Below, in pieces: positions 36,521 through 49,500 of a stretch of DNA of 64,000 bases. This DNA comes from Rhynchospora pubera. Lineage: Eukaryota > Streptophyta > Magnoliopsida > Poales > Cyperaceae. Every line of letters starts with the position of its first letter. Position 1 is the first letter of the stretch. The notes under the pieces were generated by a model. That model had not been told where the DNA came from. It was given only the letters and a program-made list of their open reading frames with translations, and searched no databases. Position numbers and translations under genes: made by a program. The DNA is taken from the NCBI GenBank assembly GCA_028095005.1, contig CM051459.1, positions 15,486,699 through 15,550,698 on the forward strand. The letters are read 5' to 3'.

Positions 36521-36739
36521 AGAGAGAGGCTAAGTGATTAAGAGGGGGTGCTCGGGTTAGAGAGAAGAGGGAGAATAAGGGGTTGTTGAGACTTGAGAGG
36601 GGTTGTGTCGGTTTCAAGCGGAAGAGAGGATGGGGCCGTGGGGGCTCGTGTAGGGAGAAAAAATGGATGTGAAGAAGATGAAGTGGCGGCGGCGGCTCTG
36701 ATAGAGAGAAGGGATTACAGATCTATTTTTTCCGACAGA

Positions 36740-39700
36740 AATTGGGGGAATAATTAGGTTTACATATATAAGAAAATAAAACTGCGCATAACTGAAATTT
36801 TTTGCGAAAGATGCGAAGAAAATTTTGGAAGGAGATCAATTTCAGCGCCAAAATGAAATTATTCATGAAAAGTTTTTGAGCAGAGATAAAATTCCAGCGC
36901 CGAAATAGAATATTTAGGGGAGATGGAATTTTTTATCTATTAATGTCGAAATTTTTAGGGAGATGAAATTTGAGAAAGTATTATATTCTAGTTAATGTAC
37001 AATGATTCATGCTAAATTTTTAATTAAGATCCAACGGCTGAAGTTTTTTATTGCAGAGGATTCATTGTATAGATGAGATGGAGGACTTTTCCTATATGCC
37101 TTTTATTTTTTAGTGCCACATTTCCCGTTGATATTTGTATTCTCTTTGTTTTTTTCCAATTAGTATATAGTTGGCCTAATCCGCAACACTAAGGATTACA
37201 AAGTAAAGAACAAAAATAAACATATCATTATTTGACCGGAATTATTGTTTAAATTTTAAGTACTTTTGATTGAACTTTTTCAAGATATATATTATCGTGT
37301 CATATATAGCATCTTTGCTATTTTTGCAAATTGATCTTTTTTATTTTTTTTTACTTTGGTATTTTGATTAGATGATACATGTATTAATTATGCATTTATC
37401 TATTTTTTAATTAAATTTATGTTCAGGTATAGAAGTAACACATTTTTTAATATATAGTAATATATAGAGAGAATATTTATGGTGCATACTCATGTACCGA
37501 AGTTTAGGTGTATATTGATTCAAACTTTTCGATTTGCTTCAAAATGACCAATTCAATCCATCAAATATGATATTCCTATTTTTAAAAACTGCTATTTTGA
37601 ATTGTTAAGGAAAAAAATTAAATTAACGATTTTTTAAAATTAAAAAAAAATAGTAAAAAAAATTAGAATCCATTCCATTAAAATAGAACTTATAGTTATC
37701 AAGTCAATTTTGTTTTATTTCCCTAAAAAAAAACTAGGTTTCATATATTATTCTGATGGCGTGGGTTAAAAAAAATAGTATTATATCATTATTGACTATC
37801 TTATATCTTTCGTAGAGTTACTTGCTTGTTCAAATTTAAGAAAAATATATGAATTAAGAAAATATTTTTTTTTTAGATTGTATTCATTTTAATTACTACA
37901 TTCAAGATCTAGATAAATAAAATAAAAAAATATGGGAGAACTGACAAAATATGGGTACGAAATTGGCACAATAAGTGTTGGAGTTATGTCCTAAAAGTAT
38001 ATATTTATTTACTTAATTTTTTTAGCTTATGTTATTGATGATATTTGATCATTTGTTCCTAAAGTTTATTATTAACAGATAATTCAGATTGAGAATCTGA
38101 ATTGTAGATCTTTGTGGATCATTCATTTGAATGACAATAATAAATCTAGCTAAATCCCCCTTAATCTTGATAATTAACAAGGAACATTAATAATCAAATA
38201 AGATTAGTATGCAAGTTAAGTAATGATTAAGTTCTACAAATCATAGTTAAGGATTTACCAACTTAATTGCATATATGCATATTATTAGAACATAATACAG
38301 AACATGATCTAATGAATAAATATATAGATTATGTTATGTGTCGTTATTTATTTCATATGAGTTTGATTCTAAATTCGAGATGGTTCAACTTTTCCACACA
38401 AGAATAGGCTCTCTAAAAATAAATTTTAATAAAATTTTCTAATAAATTTTAATAACTTTTCCACATGACATGATATGTTTCTAATAAGATTAGGTCCAAA
38501 CCCTTAATAATTGTATTATTATTTATTAAAATAGTTCATTATCGATATGAAGTATACTTATATGATTTGGTATTCAAAATTTATTTCTCATATATAAAAT
38601 ATTTTTTTAAAAAAAAATACACACGTGGAAAAAATTATAGATATACGAATTATACAAATAAAAATTTCCACTCCTGCTTAATGTGTTATACATATTGAAA
38701 ATTTCCAAAGCGATTTGATAGATCGCTCTATCAAATAAGTTAGATTTTAAATTTAAAAATCAAAATGACCAATTTAAACTGCTCAATGTGTTATTCATAT
38801 TGAAATCTCGTGTTGTGTGTCAATTCGTGTCTCGTTAAAACATGTCAATATTCAAAACGAAATATCACTTTTTAGATTTTGATTATGAAAATTGTTCTTC
38901 ATTTTCATAAGAATATCTAAATTTAACTAGCACGACCCATCTAACTCTAGGAAATATTCTAAAAATTAGTGTTATGTATATCAGTCTTATTTTAATTAAT
39001 ACTAGTAATATTTAGTGCATTGTAAACGTGTCGTGTCGAATGCGTGCGTATTGAAATTTTTGTTGCGTCATGTTGACACGAGTTAATATTTTTTAATGTG
39101 TCATGTCGTGCCGTGTCGTGTTGAGAGAAAAAATTGACTAACACGACTTGTATTATGACACGACATGTCTAGTTTATTATGAAAGTCGATGGATATTTTT
39201 TCTCTTTTATTCTTTGCATGTTTAGTAATAGAGTTATATATTAGAGAAATACATTATGCTCGCTTATTTTAAAACGACATCTCATTTAAATAATTCAATC
39301 TATACATTAAAATCTGATGAGAAACTAAATTTTATATTTATTAAAAAAAATATTTTTTATATTGATAAAAATACATTAAAAAATTATGTATTATATTTTG
39401 ATATTCTTAAATATAAAATTTTGTCATCATTGAATTTCTTATAATATTATGGCCATCCATATAACTTCGATGGATAAAATATATTCAGGAAATCGTATAA
39501 ATAATTTGAAAACTAATTAGCTATAGACCCTTCAATAAGAAGCAGTTTTTAAAAATTAAAAAATATTTTAAAATATGAAAAGTGTTATCTCCTTGGAGAT
39601 TTCATGACAATAACGAAACTAAATAGTTCAAATTGATCATTTGAATTTTCTAAATTTAAATTTAATTAGATTTAACAGATCCACATAAAAATTAGAAAAA

Positions 39701-40800
39701 TAATACTATTATGAATTTATTGTATGATTTGATTACTTGTGAAATTTGAGCAAGCTTCTAGTTCCACAAATGCCTTAAATTTATTATTTTATTAATAATT
39801 TAAAATTTAAAATTTAAATTTTCAATTAAGACTGCTATCTTGTTCAATTTAACGAGCAATGTATTTTCATATATTTTTTAAAATTTCGAAGTTCATTTCA
39901 TAACTTGAAGAAAAATATAAATGTATTAGGCTGGTTCAAGAGGAGAGAATCGAGAAGGGAAATACAACTGAAGAATAAGATGTGGTTCCACGTGTCATCA
40001 ATGACATAAAAGAAGAATTAAGGCGGGAATGAAAATTTTATTTAGGAGGGAAAAAATTAGAAAATTTTATAGCGCGAATGCCATATGGTACTTGGCGCCA
40101 TTCTCAATTGCTGGAACTTAATGGAAGGAAAGTTAAATTTTGTATTAATTAGTTGGATATATATAATTGCTTCTATACCATTTATGTTATATATATGGAA
40201 AGTTATTTAATAAGAAACAATTGCATTTTTTTTCTTTTAGGAGAAAATATAGATGGCGGCACTATTTTTTTCCCACCGTTAATCTTATTCTGTGATTGTC
40301 CCATAGCTTTTATTGCATAGATTTCAAATTTCATTTGTCTAATTTTTTTTAATCTATGATAATTTATTTTACGTGTGATTTTTCCTAAAATAATCATTTC
40401 TTTAATAAATTTTTAGAGTTGTGATACACTTTTGAAATCAAAATTCATATCATATATATAATATAAGTTAAGAAATAAATATTGAATATCAGATCATATA
40501 TATGAGTTACATAAAAAAATCACTTCTTTTTTAATATGTATGATTGTGATACACGTTTAAAAAGGATTTATTGCTTGATTCATTTTTCAACTTCTCGATT
40601 CAAATCGCGTGCGTATTATTAAAAAAAAATCATCTCTATTGTAATTTGTAGAATAGAATTGTGCTTCATAGTTGAGAAACAATCAATAATTAACTTAATG
40701 AAAGGACAATACAATTATTTAGGATTTAAACGTATTAACAATGGACTAACTTAATGACATTGTGACAAACGTATTTACAAATTCACTAACTCATTATTTC
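36740..40800. other. AT-rich interior of the CACTA element, no gene
   Basis: About 4 kb without a supported gene. Around 37,480-37,720 it resembles one arm of the foldback MITE at 62,215-62,595 ('gcatactcatgtaccgaagttt', 'aaaatgacc', 'taaaattaaaaaaa..tagtaaaaaa'), so a MITE remnant lies inside. Around 39,660-39,900 there is weak likeness to the arms of the Mutator-like foldback at 56,522-56,950 ('ttgttcaattta', 'tgtattttcatat'). The (TATA)-rich stretches are unremarkable. Confidence 0.45.
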
Positions 40801-41078
40801 TCCTGAGATTCTCTCTCTTCTTGCTTTGGAGATCCGGAAAAAAATGAAAAAACTCAATTTTACAAATCCAGTAACTCATTTTCTCTCAATCCCAAATTCT
40901 CTGTCGTATCCATCTCTCTCAATCCCAAATCTGTCAATCGATAAACCAAAATACACGGGTTCTTCTCTCAATCGAAGGCACAACAAACACCGGCGTCTCT
41001 CTCTCAATCGATAAACCCGAGGTACACTGTCTCTCTCTCGATCGAGCTCTCTTTGAAGGCAATCGATAAGCTCTAACT

Positions 41079-42108
41079 ATGGAGTCGAAAGTCGATAATT
41101 TCTCGACCAAAAAGGTGTTATTTTGATCTCTCTCATTGTTTCTTCGCTTTTTATCTTCTGAGCTCTTGATTATTTGTTAATCATAGATTGTATTTGTTCT
41201 GTATGACAAAATTGTATATTAATGACAGCTTTGGCTTCTTCTTTTTTTTCTTTTTTTTAGATAAAACTTGATAGTGGCTATCAAGTAAGACTGACAGCTT
41301 TGGCTTCTTCGAGTGCTCTTAAGCGAGGCAAACTCTCTTCTGCCTCAAACGAAGAGGGTACCAATATCATTTCATTCCTTTTTTACTGGTACCTGGTCTT
41401 CCATGTATGTGACAAAGGCCCAGTAAGACACCTCCTTGAAATTATCATCAATTTGACCAAATTACGTTATACCACACATTGCAATTAGGCTCTAATAAGC
41501 AAATTGAAAGCAAGTGATATCAAAATCTCTTGAAGTTACAGTTCAAATGGTAATTGACTCAGTAGTTTCCAGCGAAGTTCTTTTTTAGAGAAAAAATTAT
41601 AAGGAGCACAATGTCCAATTATTTGATATCAAACCCAGCAAAGATACACAACAATCACAATATCAGGTCATGATGATTTTATGCATTTTGCTGCTTTTGT
41701 GTTCCTTAAAATTTAATTGTTTCAGCATATATAGAAATCTCTAGCATTATGTGTTCCTTACTCTTGATGTGTATTGTTTTGAAATATTTACTTGATTAAT
41801 GGATCTAATATTAATTGTTTACTATAAAAGTATTCATAACTTATCTTTTAATGGATTCGGATATTTGGTGTATATATGTTGTGAATCAATGATTGGACAA
41901 GCGTGGTGATTCTTGCATAATTTAGTTACTTTCATGCATTATATACTCTTCTAACTATAGACACAATTATGATATTATGCTAACACCTATTGCATTATGT
42001 TTTTGTTTATCAGGTACTGATGATGACTCTTTATTACACTTTGGAAAAGATGGTGCAGAGCAACTTGATGGATATTGTTTTGAATATTTACTTGATCGAT
42101 GGATTTAA
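41079..42108 (+). CDS. Three-exon small gene in the CACTA element, 75 aa, unknown
   Basis: Exons 41079-41114 (MESKVDNFSTKK), 41261-41357 (IKLDSGYQVRLTALASSSAL, then KRGKLSSASNEE) and 42014-42108 (TDDDSLLHFGKDGAEQLDGY, ending LLDRWI and TAA). Borders are AAG|gtgtta, tttttttag|ATAAAA, GAGG|gtacca and tttatcag|GTACTG. The first intron is phase 0 and the second phase 1. Total 228 bp, a whole number of codons. A CT-rich leader with repeated 'tctctctcaatc' precedes the start (40,860-41,060), like a plant 5' UTR. The protein is small and polar with no recognised domain. The last ~20 codons lie in a sequence duplicated at 41,766-41,900 and 42,066-42,220, so the C-terminus may be recruited noncoding DNA. 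It could be a fragment of a captured host gene or a CACTA accessory gene. Confidence 0.45.
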
Positions 42109-42694
42109 TATTAACAATTCTCTCTAAATGAATTTGTGATTTACTTGTTAATAAATTCGAATATTGGGTATATGTATGCTGTGAATTCGGGTCTTGGGTT
42201 TATATATGCTGTGAATGAATGATATTAAAATTGGTAAACTGCATAAAATTAAATAATTTTTACCAAATATATCTTTCTATATGCGTCAGTATATTGACAC
42301 ATTAGATCACAAAAAAATTTTAATTTAAATAATTTACTAATTTGTTATTAGTGTTTTCAATTATATGTGTCAACTAGCGACTCTAATTATATTTAGATTA
42401 CGCGCGCCTGTAAAAAGTAAATAGCGTAAGGTGTTGACAGTCTCAACTAATATGCATCCCTCATTATACGTGTCAAAATACCAACACTAATGATATTCAG
42501 CATATTCGCGTCCTAATGCAGAACTTGAGAGCGTCTCTCTTTTGATTATTTATGCGTCCTAACTTATTTGTGTCGGTCTACCGACACCCAATAAAAGTCT
42601 CCCGCCCGCTTTTTTCTTTCTGCGTCGCTACTTGATTTAGCGACTCTAATATGTCGGTGTTCCGACACAGATAAACGAAATTCTAGTAGTGAAT

Positions 42695-44090
42695 CAACCA
42701 AACAATACGAACATATTGTATTAATTAAGTTAGCTAAAATAATATCGTAATTTTTCTGTTATAAAATGTTAAACTCAGTAAGTATACATAATATAACAAT
42801 AAAAAAGTCGGTAAGTATCATTAATAGAAATCCTTTTAAACAGCACTAACACGCTTTTTCAGGGTTGTTCATGAATTTACACAAGATTCATAATTCAAAT
42901 GTTTGAAAAAATGAGCTAATGTTTTGTTCGTAACGTAATATACAAGTTCTAGCAAGCCGTGTAGACCATTTATTTGTGTTAGGTTTTATTATTATTTTTT
43001 TCGACGATACCTCAAATTTACTTAATTAATTAATTGTATTAGATTTCTTTTAGACTAGGAAATGTGTCATCCAATACATGGACAAATAAACATTTAAAAA
43101 AATACGTTCTCAAACTTCAACAAAAAAAATTAAAATTAACATATAAACATAAAAAAAATAATTTGATATGAAAATTCATATTTCCTTATCAACAAAATTT
43201 TATTTTAACACAGCTCTTATTTCTATCAGTATTATATTTACAAATAGATCATAATGCTTTATTACTATAATTTGAAATATGCTCAACCAGAGTGCATAAC
43301 TCTTTCTTTTTTTGGATGAAAAGTCAATAATTAAATAATTTTTTGTTTAGATATTATAATCTACACTCTGGTCAATCAAATTTTAAAATTGATAATTCAG
43401 ATTATATATAAAAAGTTGGATACGTTTTTAGTTCGGAGTTAGATTGCATGCTCTTTTTACATGATATAGCGATAGAGATTAGCGCTTAGATTAGGATAAT
43501 TATGATTACTTGAGTCTTATAATAGTAGTATTAGAGTTGCTGGATGCCTGGAATTTAATCTTCACCTTTAAAGTTTAAACCATCCTTTCTAACTTGACAC
43601 GTGTCATGGCAAGAATGAAAAGTTGGGGGGGGGGGGGGAAGAAGATTGCATTAGTGAAGTGTTTACTTAAAATCCCACTTAGTGGAAGGGTGTAAGTGTG
43701 GATCCTATGGCCTATGGGGCTGAATAAAAAAAATCTTTATGGAGGGGAATTGCTATAACATGCTTTAGGCTTTGATCAAAATGGCTTTCGCGGGATTTCA
43801 TTTCAATCTCATTATTGATTTTTCAGAATTTCGTTAGGTAAATGAGATGAAATCTGTTGGTTTTCATAAAAAAAATATTATAATGAAATGGAATGGATTC
43901 GCGTATTAAAAAAGCGAGAGAAAGATTTTAATCGGTACCTTAGACTTCCATTTAAATAAACCCATATAAACATTTGAGACGAATTCCAAAGGCCCAATAG
44001 GCAACAGAGGAGCTCTTTCGCTTTCAGCACTATTGGTCCACAAAGCCTGGTAGTAGGCATTCGGAATAGAAATGTGATTTATTCTGAGAA
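42695..44090. other. Intergenic, nothing recognised; contains a G run
   Basis: AT-rich, no supported gene. A run of 14 G lies at 43,625-43,638, isolated in AT-rich DNA. The ORF at 43,878-44,060 has no motif. Confidence 0.45.
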
Positions 44091-44371
44091 ATGATAATTG
44101 TCATCTAGCAGTTTTGTCATTATTTATCATTGTTTGAACAAAATGAACATATAAAATTGACAAGATGAATATAGAGATGATCAAAATGAACACATAAAAA
44201 AAAATTTGTCATCCCTTGTTTAGATTTTTATATGCACATTCAATTTGTTTTATTGAATTTACTTGTCTGTATGTATTCACTATGATCAATTATATGTTTA
44301 TTTTGTCTATTTTAAGTGTTTATTTTATTCAAGTGATGATAAACGATGCTCAATACTGCTGATGACAGTAA
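44091..44371. mobile_element. Foldback MITE with arms of ~130 bp
   Basis: Left arm from GATAATTGTCATCTAGCAG and the right arm, read in reverse complement from ATTACTGTCATCAGCAG, match through 'gtttatcat', 'aaaatgaacat', 'aattgacaa' and 'gatca' blocks, so nearly the whole 281 bp folds into a hairpin. The arms carry repeated 'aaatgaaca / aaataaaca' units, like the minisatellite in the larger element at 54,640-55,900, and both have a GATAA..TCATC end. No clear target duplication. Confidence 0.6.
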
Positions 44372-44985
44372 TCGAATTTTTTTAGTCTGAATGCTTCTTT
44401 CATTGGGGTTAAGTTGAGATTTGTTCACGACCTAAAATTGAAAGGCCCAGTCTCTGAAATTTTTTTCCCACCAATGCAGAAATTATAGGCTTGTGGGTGG
44501 CGGATTCAAATATAAAATAACTCTTGTACTTGCAGGAGGATGGTTTTTTTTTTTTTGTGGAAAATTAAGTATCCAAATAGTAAGATTTGATAGGTATTTG
44601 GATTTAAAATAAAATCATAGTGGTTAGACTAATATTTATAAAATATTAATTAGATATGTCTAAAAATAATGTGTTTTTTTAATTTGTTTTGTTTTTGTTT
44701 TCTGGTGATTGATAGAGAAGTAAAGATTATGAAAAAAATGACTAGATTTATTTTTATATGAAAAAAATAATTTATTTTGTAATATTTCAATTATATATGT
44801 TTAGAATGACTTTGTTTATTAAATTTAATATTAATTTTATTTTTTTAAATTTTATTTTATATTATAATTGTGCCTGCTAAAATTTTTTCTGAATCCACCC
44901 CTGATCATGGGTAGTAAGGTGCAAAATAATGTCCGAAATTATCTATAATCTATAAATCTTCTATAAATACTCCAAGGAGTATTTT
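44372..44985. other. Intergenic, nothing recognised
   Basis: AT-rich, no gene. Includes a T-run at about 44,546-44,557 and several poly-A/T stretches. Confidence 0.4.
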
Positions 44986-44991
44986 CTACAG

Positions 44992-46671
44992 TGTCACTTG
45001 ATATCTCACATTTATATTGCTATTTCGACCAGACTTTACATCGAAATCGTGACTAAAGCTTTGATTTATTGCTGTTTTTGCCTTTCTTTGCCAGATTTGG
45101 CACTGCCTTTTGCACTTTGTTCTTATTTGTAGGAATCTAAGGAAATCAGCAAGGAAAGCAGCAATTCAGGTGCTAGATGACTCATGCCTAGCCTAGACCA
45201 AGCCCCGACTCAGCCCAATGAAGCAGCCCCGCTCGAATCAAGACGTTTCGCGAACCAGACCCTTCAATTCGGACCGAATTTCTGCGCAGACAAAATTTCT
45301 GAAAATCCAGTGACATCAATTCGGTCCGAATTCCCCTGAATTCGGTCCGAATTGCTATACATGGAAAGTGTTCTGGCAGCGTTCTAGAGGCGTTTTTTCC
45401 ATCTGGAAGCCCCCATTTCCGCCTGAAATCAAGGGAAAACGTGTCCCAGCTGTCCAGGAGAGGGAGAGGAGTATTTAGGCTCCTTCCATCTTGGGAGGAG
45501 CCATCTTTTCATTCCATTTTTCCACCTTTCTCTCTCCAGCAGACCCAGATCTACCTTTGGTCTCTTTTCTCTTGGCTTGGGCGACTGGGACAGGGGTGAG
45601 ACTCGAGATTTTGCTGTGGTTTGCTGCTCTGACGGATTCCCTACCTTCTAGTGTGCATTTGGCAGTAATTGTGTCTCAAAAACTGGGTTTATTTGTGTAT
45701 TTTTAGTACTGTTTCTCTATTTTCTGGATTTATGGATCGTTTAGTTTTATATCCTGTTATTTGCATTGTTTCTCTTAGTATGTTAGGCTAAAAACTTGTT
45801 GCTTTAGGGAATGATGTAGCTTAGATTTGGGTTTTGCTTGGTTTACTTGTTTTGTTGATGGACGAAGTTAATTACCCTTGGGATTTTATTGAAATTGCAT
45901 GTGTTTGGACCGGTTATTACTTGTATCGCTCGACTTTTGTACGCGCACAATTGTTGGGAACTTCCTTACATTCTATTAATCGAGTCCTGTACGAGTACTT
46001 CGAGGTAGGTCAATGGCGAAAGTCGACCAATTAATAACCAAAAGTGAACGTTTTTAGTTAGGCGAAAATCTAACTGGATACCTCGTAGAAAACCATTGGT
46101 AAACTCGAGTAAGTCCACCGGACAACGAAAGTTGGGGGTGCAATACACTCGATGAAGATTATTCAACACTAGATCCCATTCCAAATACCGTACCTAATAG
46201 GCGAAAGCGGAGGGTTAGGGAGTTAGGTTTGGCTAGATGGACTTTTGGCTTGAATAAATCAACAAAAGAGTAATTCACAGCATTTACACAGTGGAATTCG
46301 GTCCGGAATCCGGACCGAATTAGCAAGTCTGAATACGACAGTGCTAAAGCTTGCGACTCTGTGGCCTAATCTAAGTGAAGTCAAACCCTAAGGCACTTTT
46401 ATTATCATATCTTAATCCGTTCGAAAACCCCAAAAATATTTATTTCAATTGTTTTGCATAATCTTTATTACTTGCAATTGCATTCCTTTATTTCTCTTTA
46501 ATTTATTTGTGACTTCAATTCTCTTCTCGATTTTTATCGTCTAGCTTTAACGAAATAATAAGAATAATATTCATATCCATCTCTGTGGGTTCGACACCTT
46601 TACTCTACTACGAACGACTAGTCGAGTACAAGGATTATTTGTTTGACCTTGGTTCACACCCTCGATCATCA
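44992..46671 (+). mobile_element. Solo LTR (probably Gypsy-type), 1,680 bp
   Basis: Starts TGTCACTTGATATC and ends TCGATCATCA (5'-TG...CA-3'), flanked by CTACAG at 44986-44991 and CTATAG at 46672-46677, one mismatch. The 3' part has the phrase 'tgtgggttcgacacctttactctactacg', typical of the U5 end of plant Gypsy LTRs. A TATA-like 'gtatttaggctcc' lies at about 45,472, followed by a CT-rich start region. There is no primer-binding site or internal domain outside the ends, so this is a solo LTR left by LTR-LTR recombination. Short ORFs in it are incidental. The exact family and the 5' end are inferred. Confidence 0.62.
45266..46321. repeat. Repeated AATTCGGWCCGAATT palindrome in the LTR
   Basis: Perfect 15 bp palindromes, apart from the W centre, at 45,266-45,280, 45,318-45,332 and 45,339-45,353, and a 27 bp extended double version at 46,295-46,321 (AATTCGGTCCGGAATC, then CGGACCGAATT). 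Four copies in one LTR of a sequence this symmetrical suggest a protein-binding site, for example for a dimeric regulator, or hairpin-driven amplification. Confidence 0.85.
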
Positions 46672-46677
46672 CTATAG

Positions 46678-49057
46678 GATATGCTGTGACAAATTTGTAT
46701 TATCTTTTATGTGGAACGGGTTGTAGGTTGTATGATAATAGTTTCTTTCAATATGCAACATGGTGTTCTACATAAAATCCTCCACAACATACAAATGAGG
46801 AAAAAATAGCAGCCAACTAGCATACTTTTCAGATGGTTTGTGACAACTCCCCACGTTGTTCTATGCAACAAGCTTTATTAAACTCTCTTTTTTATTAGCA
46901 ACACTAAAAGCTGCATAATATATACAAATAATCAACCGATTTTTTTTTGAAATTGTACTAAAATGAAGAGGCAGCGCATGAAAGGAGTAACGTGTGTTTT
47001 TCTATTTTTGCTCCTCAAGTTTTTATTTATTTAGTATAGTTCTTATGTAATTTTTATCCCAGGCCTTTTATTTTATTTTATTACATAAACAGTCATTTAA
47101 GAAATTTTACTTCTTTTGTTTGTTTATTTGCAAGTCTCTCCATAATTATTTTTTCATAAAATTTATGGACGTTCTTAAAATATTACAAAGAATTTTGTAT
47201 AGTTCTTATATAAGTTTTATACTTTTTATAAAAAATATTATATAGATACTATTTCTTTATATATTTTAAGATGCCTATCATCAATTGTAATTATTCTGTA
47301 AGAATATATTTATTAAAAAATATATTAACCTGCATAGTTACAAGAAAGCAAGTAACATAGTTTGTCTATTTTTGGACTTTTACAATTTTTGGGTCAATTT
47401 TTATTTTGATTTTTCACATCATTTTCCAATTAAATTTTATGAGTAAAAATATTATGGTATCAAGTATCAACTGTATCATATGTTTTAAACAAATATTTTA
47501 TTTTATTGTTTTAGAAACAATCATAAACAAATATATTAATATGTTCATATATGAATGTTGATAATTATAACAATATCGCAATATCTTTTACAATAGAACA
47601 TTAATTTTAACGTAGTAAATGTCTCAATAGTTAGAAATTATATACAAAGCAATAATAGATTGGCATGTATATAAGTTCCTTACCATCCTCTCTTTATTTT
47701 CTTTATCACGTCAAGCACAATAATAAAACTCTATAGTTTCCCGACCAAATTTTGATTGATCAATAATTTCTTAATTAAAAAAATTATTGAGCCGGTTTAA
47801 GTACGCCATTTATGGCTAGTTCTATACAATCCTGAGACACGGTAAATGAAAGAAGCCTACGAGTTGGGTCAACTGAGAAGTATTGCATGCGTGCGTCTAT
47901 ATCAAAATTCAAAAGCAACTTCGGATTTCAGAATACATGAGGCCAAGGAACATTTTAATGTATCATACCAAAGTTATATTTTATTTATATTTTATTTTTA
48001 TTAGTTTGTTAATTTATGGATATTTGTTTTAATATTCTTAATATATTAATCCATATTCATGTCCAAATCCTACAATATTTGATATGTATTCGTGTCCACT
48101 TAACATCTGAACCGTATTTGTATGCGAACATATCCATATAAAAAAAAATTTATGGATATGAATATGGTTTGAACATTATATGATCCCAATCCGATCCGTT
48201 TTCATCCCAACTTAGACACTCTGTGGTTAAAAAAAATTAGAATGCTTAATTTACCATATATTTTCAAAATGTTATTAAAAAAATATAATTCAATTTTTTA
48301 CACAAAATTCAATTAATTATTATGAAATATTTCCCCGTTTTATCATATTTTTGGGCTTTTTCCTTTTTCTTGTTCTGCCTTATTAGTATGTTCGGACCCA
48401 GTGGCAAAGCCACGTTTATTTGGGACCCGCCTGAAAATAAAAAAAATGATTAACACTTAGTATGTTTGTAAATAAAAAAAATATAAGAAGTCAGGATCTA
48501 TCTCAAAAAATTTGAAAGATCCAGCTGGACATGTCGTGTTTGATTTGAATCGCATAACGACTCCTAAAATATCACATAGGACCCATTTCGTATTCATCCT
48601 AATGAATCGCCTTCTTCCTCCCTCCAATATAAATCTTATTATGATAAAACGTATAATAGAATAGGCGACTTTTGGATGAATGATTTCTTGACTCTTGAAT
48701 TATTATTTTGTATATTGGATAATTATTTTAGATCTTCAGTTGTTGTCATAATGGATGTTTGATTTTTCATGTTTATTTATGCGATATTATTTTGGAGTTG
48801 TTTATTTAAGAATTATTATTATACCATCTATATTAGATGCAATATTTTATAATATGATTTATGTGGTTTAGCGGTTGGGTGGTGATTTAGCGTTTACTTT
48901 CTGATAAAACGATGATAAAACAGTTATACAACGATAAAACAAGTACAAAGATTGTGCAATATAAACAAAAAATTTAGATACAACGGATAAAACAGAGTTT
49001 TTTAAAAATTTGATTAGATATTATGTCATTGTTTTACATATATTTAAAAAAAAAATT
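46678..49057. other. Intergenic, nothing recognised
   Basis: About 2.4 kb of AT-rich DNA with no supported gene, RNA or element boundary. A run of short T-rich and TATA-like tracts; ORFs are all shorter than 60 codons. Confidence 0.45.
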
Positions 49058-49500
49058 ATGGACCTGCTACTCGGACCAATCAGAAGGTTTATTCTTGCTA
49101 CAGAGTTGCAGAGGATCAAGCCTAAAGAGGCAATAATGCACTACCTGACAATGTATGGTGCTGCTGTTCCGCCCCATCACGGCATCACCCATTCACACGT
49201 GGTGAGTGATTATGCAAATTGCGTGGTTATTAGCCGTTTCCTCCTCATTTATTGCACGCTTTAATTCACTATAAGCAGTACGCGGCTGAAACGCTGAGTG
49301 GCCTTTTTCGAGGAAACTGCAAATATCAAAACCGAATTTTCTTATCTGATCGGATTACCTGAACTCGGTATACCATCTATGCATACAATGATAAGTTCAG
49401 ATAATGTGGCCCCACTAGTCAGAACGACATGGGATGGGAGACCATCTCTGTGCTCTGCAAATATGCAAAGGGGCAAAGGGCCCTTTCGGAACTGGTAAAA
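49058..49500 (+). other. Possible gene fragment, unrecognised
   Basis: GC-richer patch in AT-rich DNA. From 49,058 the frame reads MDLLLGPIRRFILATELQRI, then KPKEAIMHYLTMYGAAVPPH and HGITHSHV, ending at a donor-like CACGTG|gtgagtg (49,201). A second patch at 49,290-49,500 is open in one frame (WDGRPSLCSANMQRGK) and also in another (GWETISVLCKYAKGQ, ALSELVKKLKP), so the frame is unsure. I do not recognise either. Looks like exon remnants of a retroposed or captured gene rather than a working gene. Confidence 0.3.

Larger units (their letters stand above)
33050..42691. mobile_element. 9,642 bp CACTA (En/Spm) transposon
   Basis: Begins CACTACTAGAATGTTAATTA and ends with the inverse TTCTAGTAGTG, flanked by AAT at 33047-33049 and 42692-42694, the 3 bp duplication of CACTA elements. 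Both ends carry repeated subterminal motifs: CCGACAC, GTCGGTATACCGAC, GTCGGAATACCGACAC and 'gcgactc' on the left (33,060-33,500); TCGGTCTACCGACAC, TGTCGGTGTTCCGACAC and 'agcgactct' on the right (42,280-42,670). No transposase (TNPD-like) domain is visible in any frame, so it is probably non-autonomous. It carries a spliced small gene near its right end (plus strand) and exon-like pieces on the minus strand in its left part. Confidence 0.92.

Noticed and set aside
39256..39444. 62-codon ORF rich in K, N, I, F
   Set aside because: Composition reflects AT-rich DNA; no motif and no splice partner.
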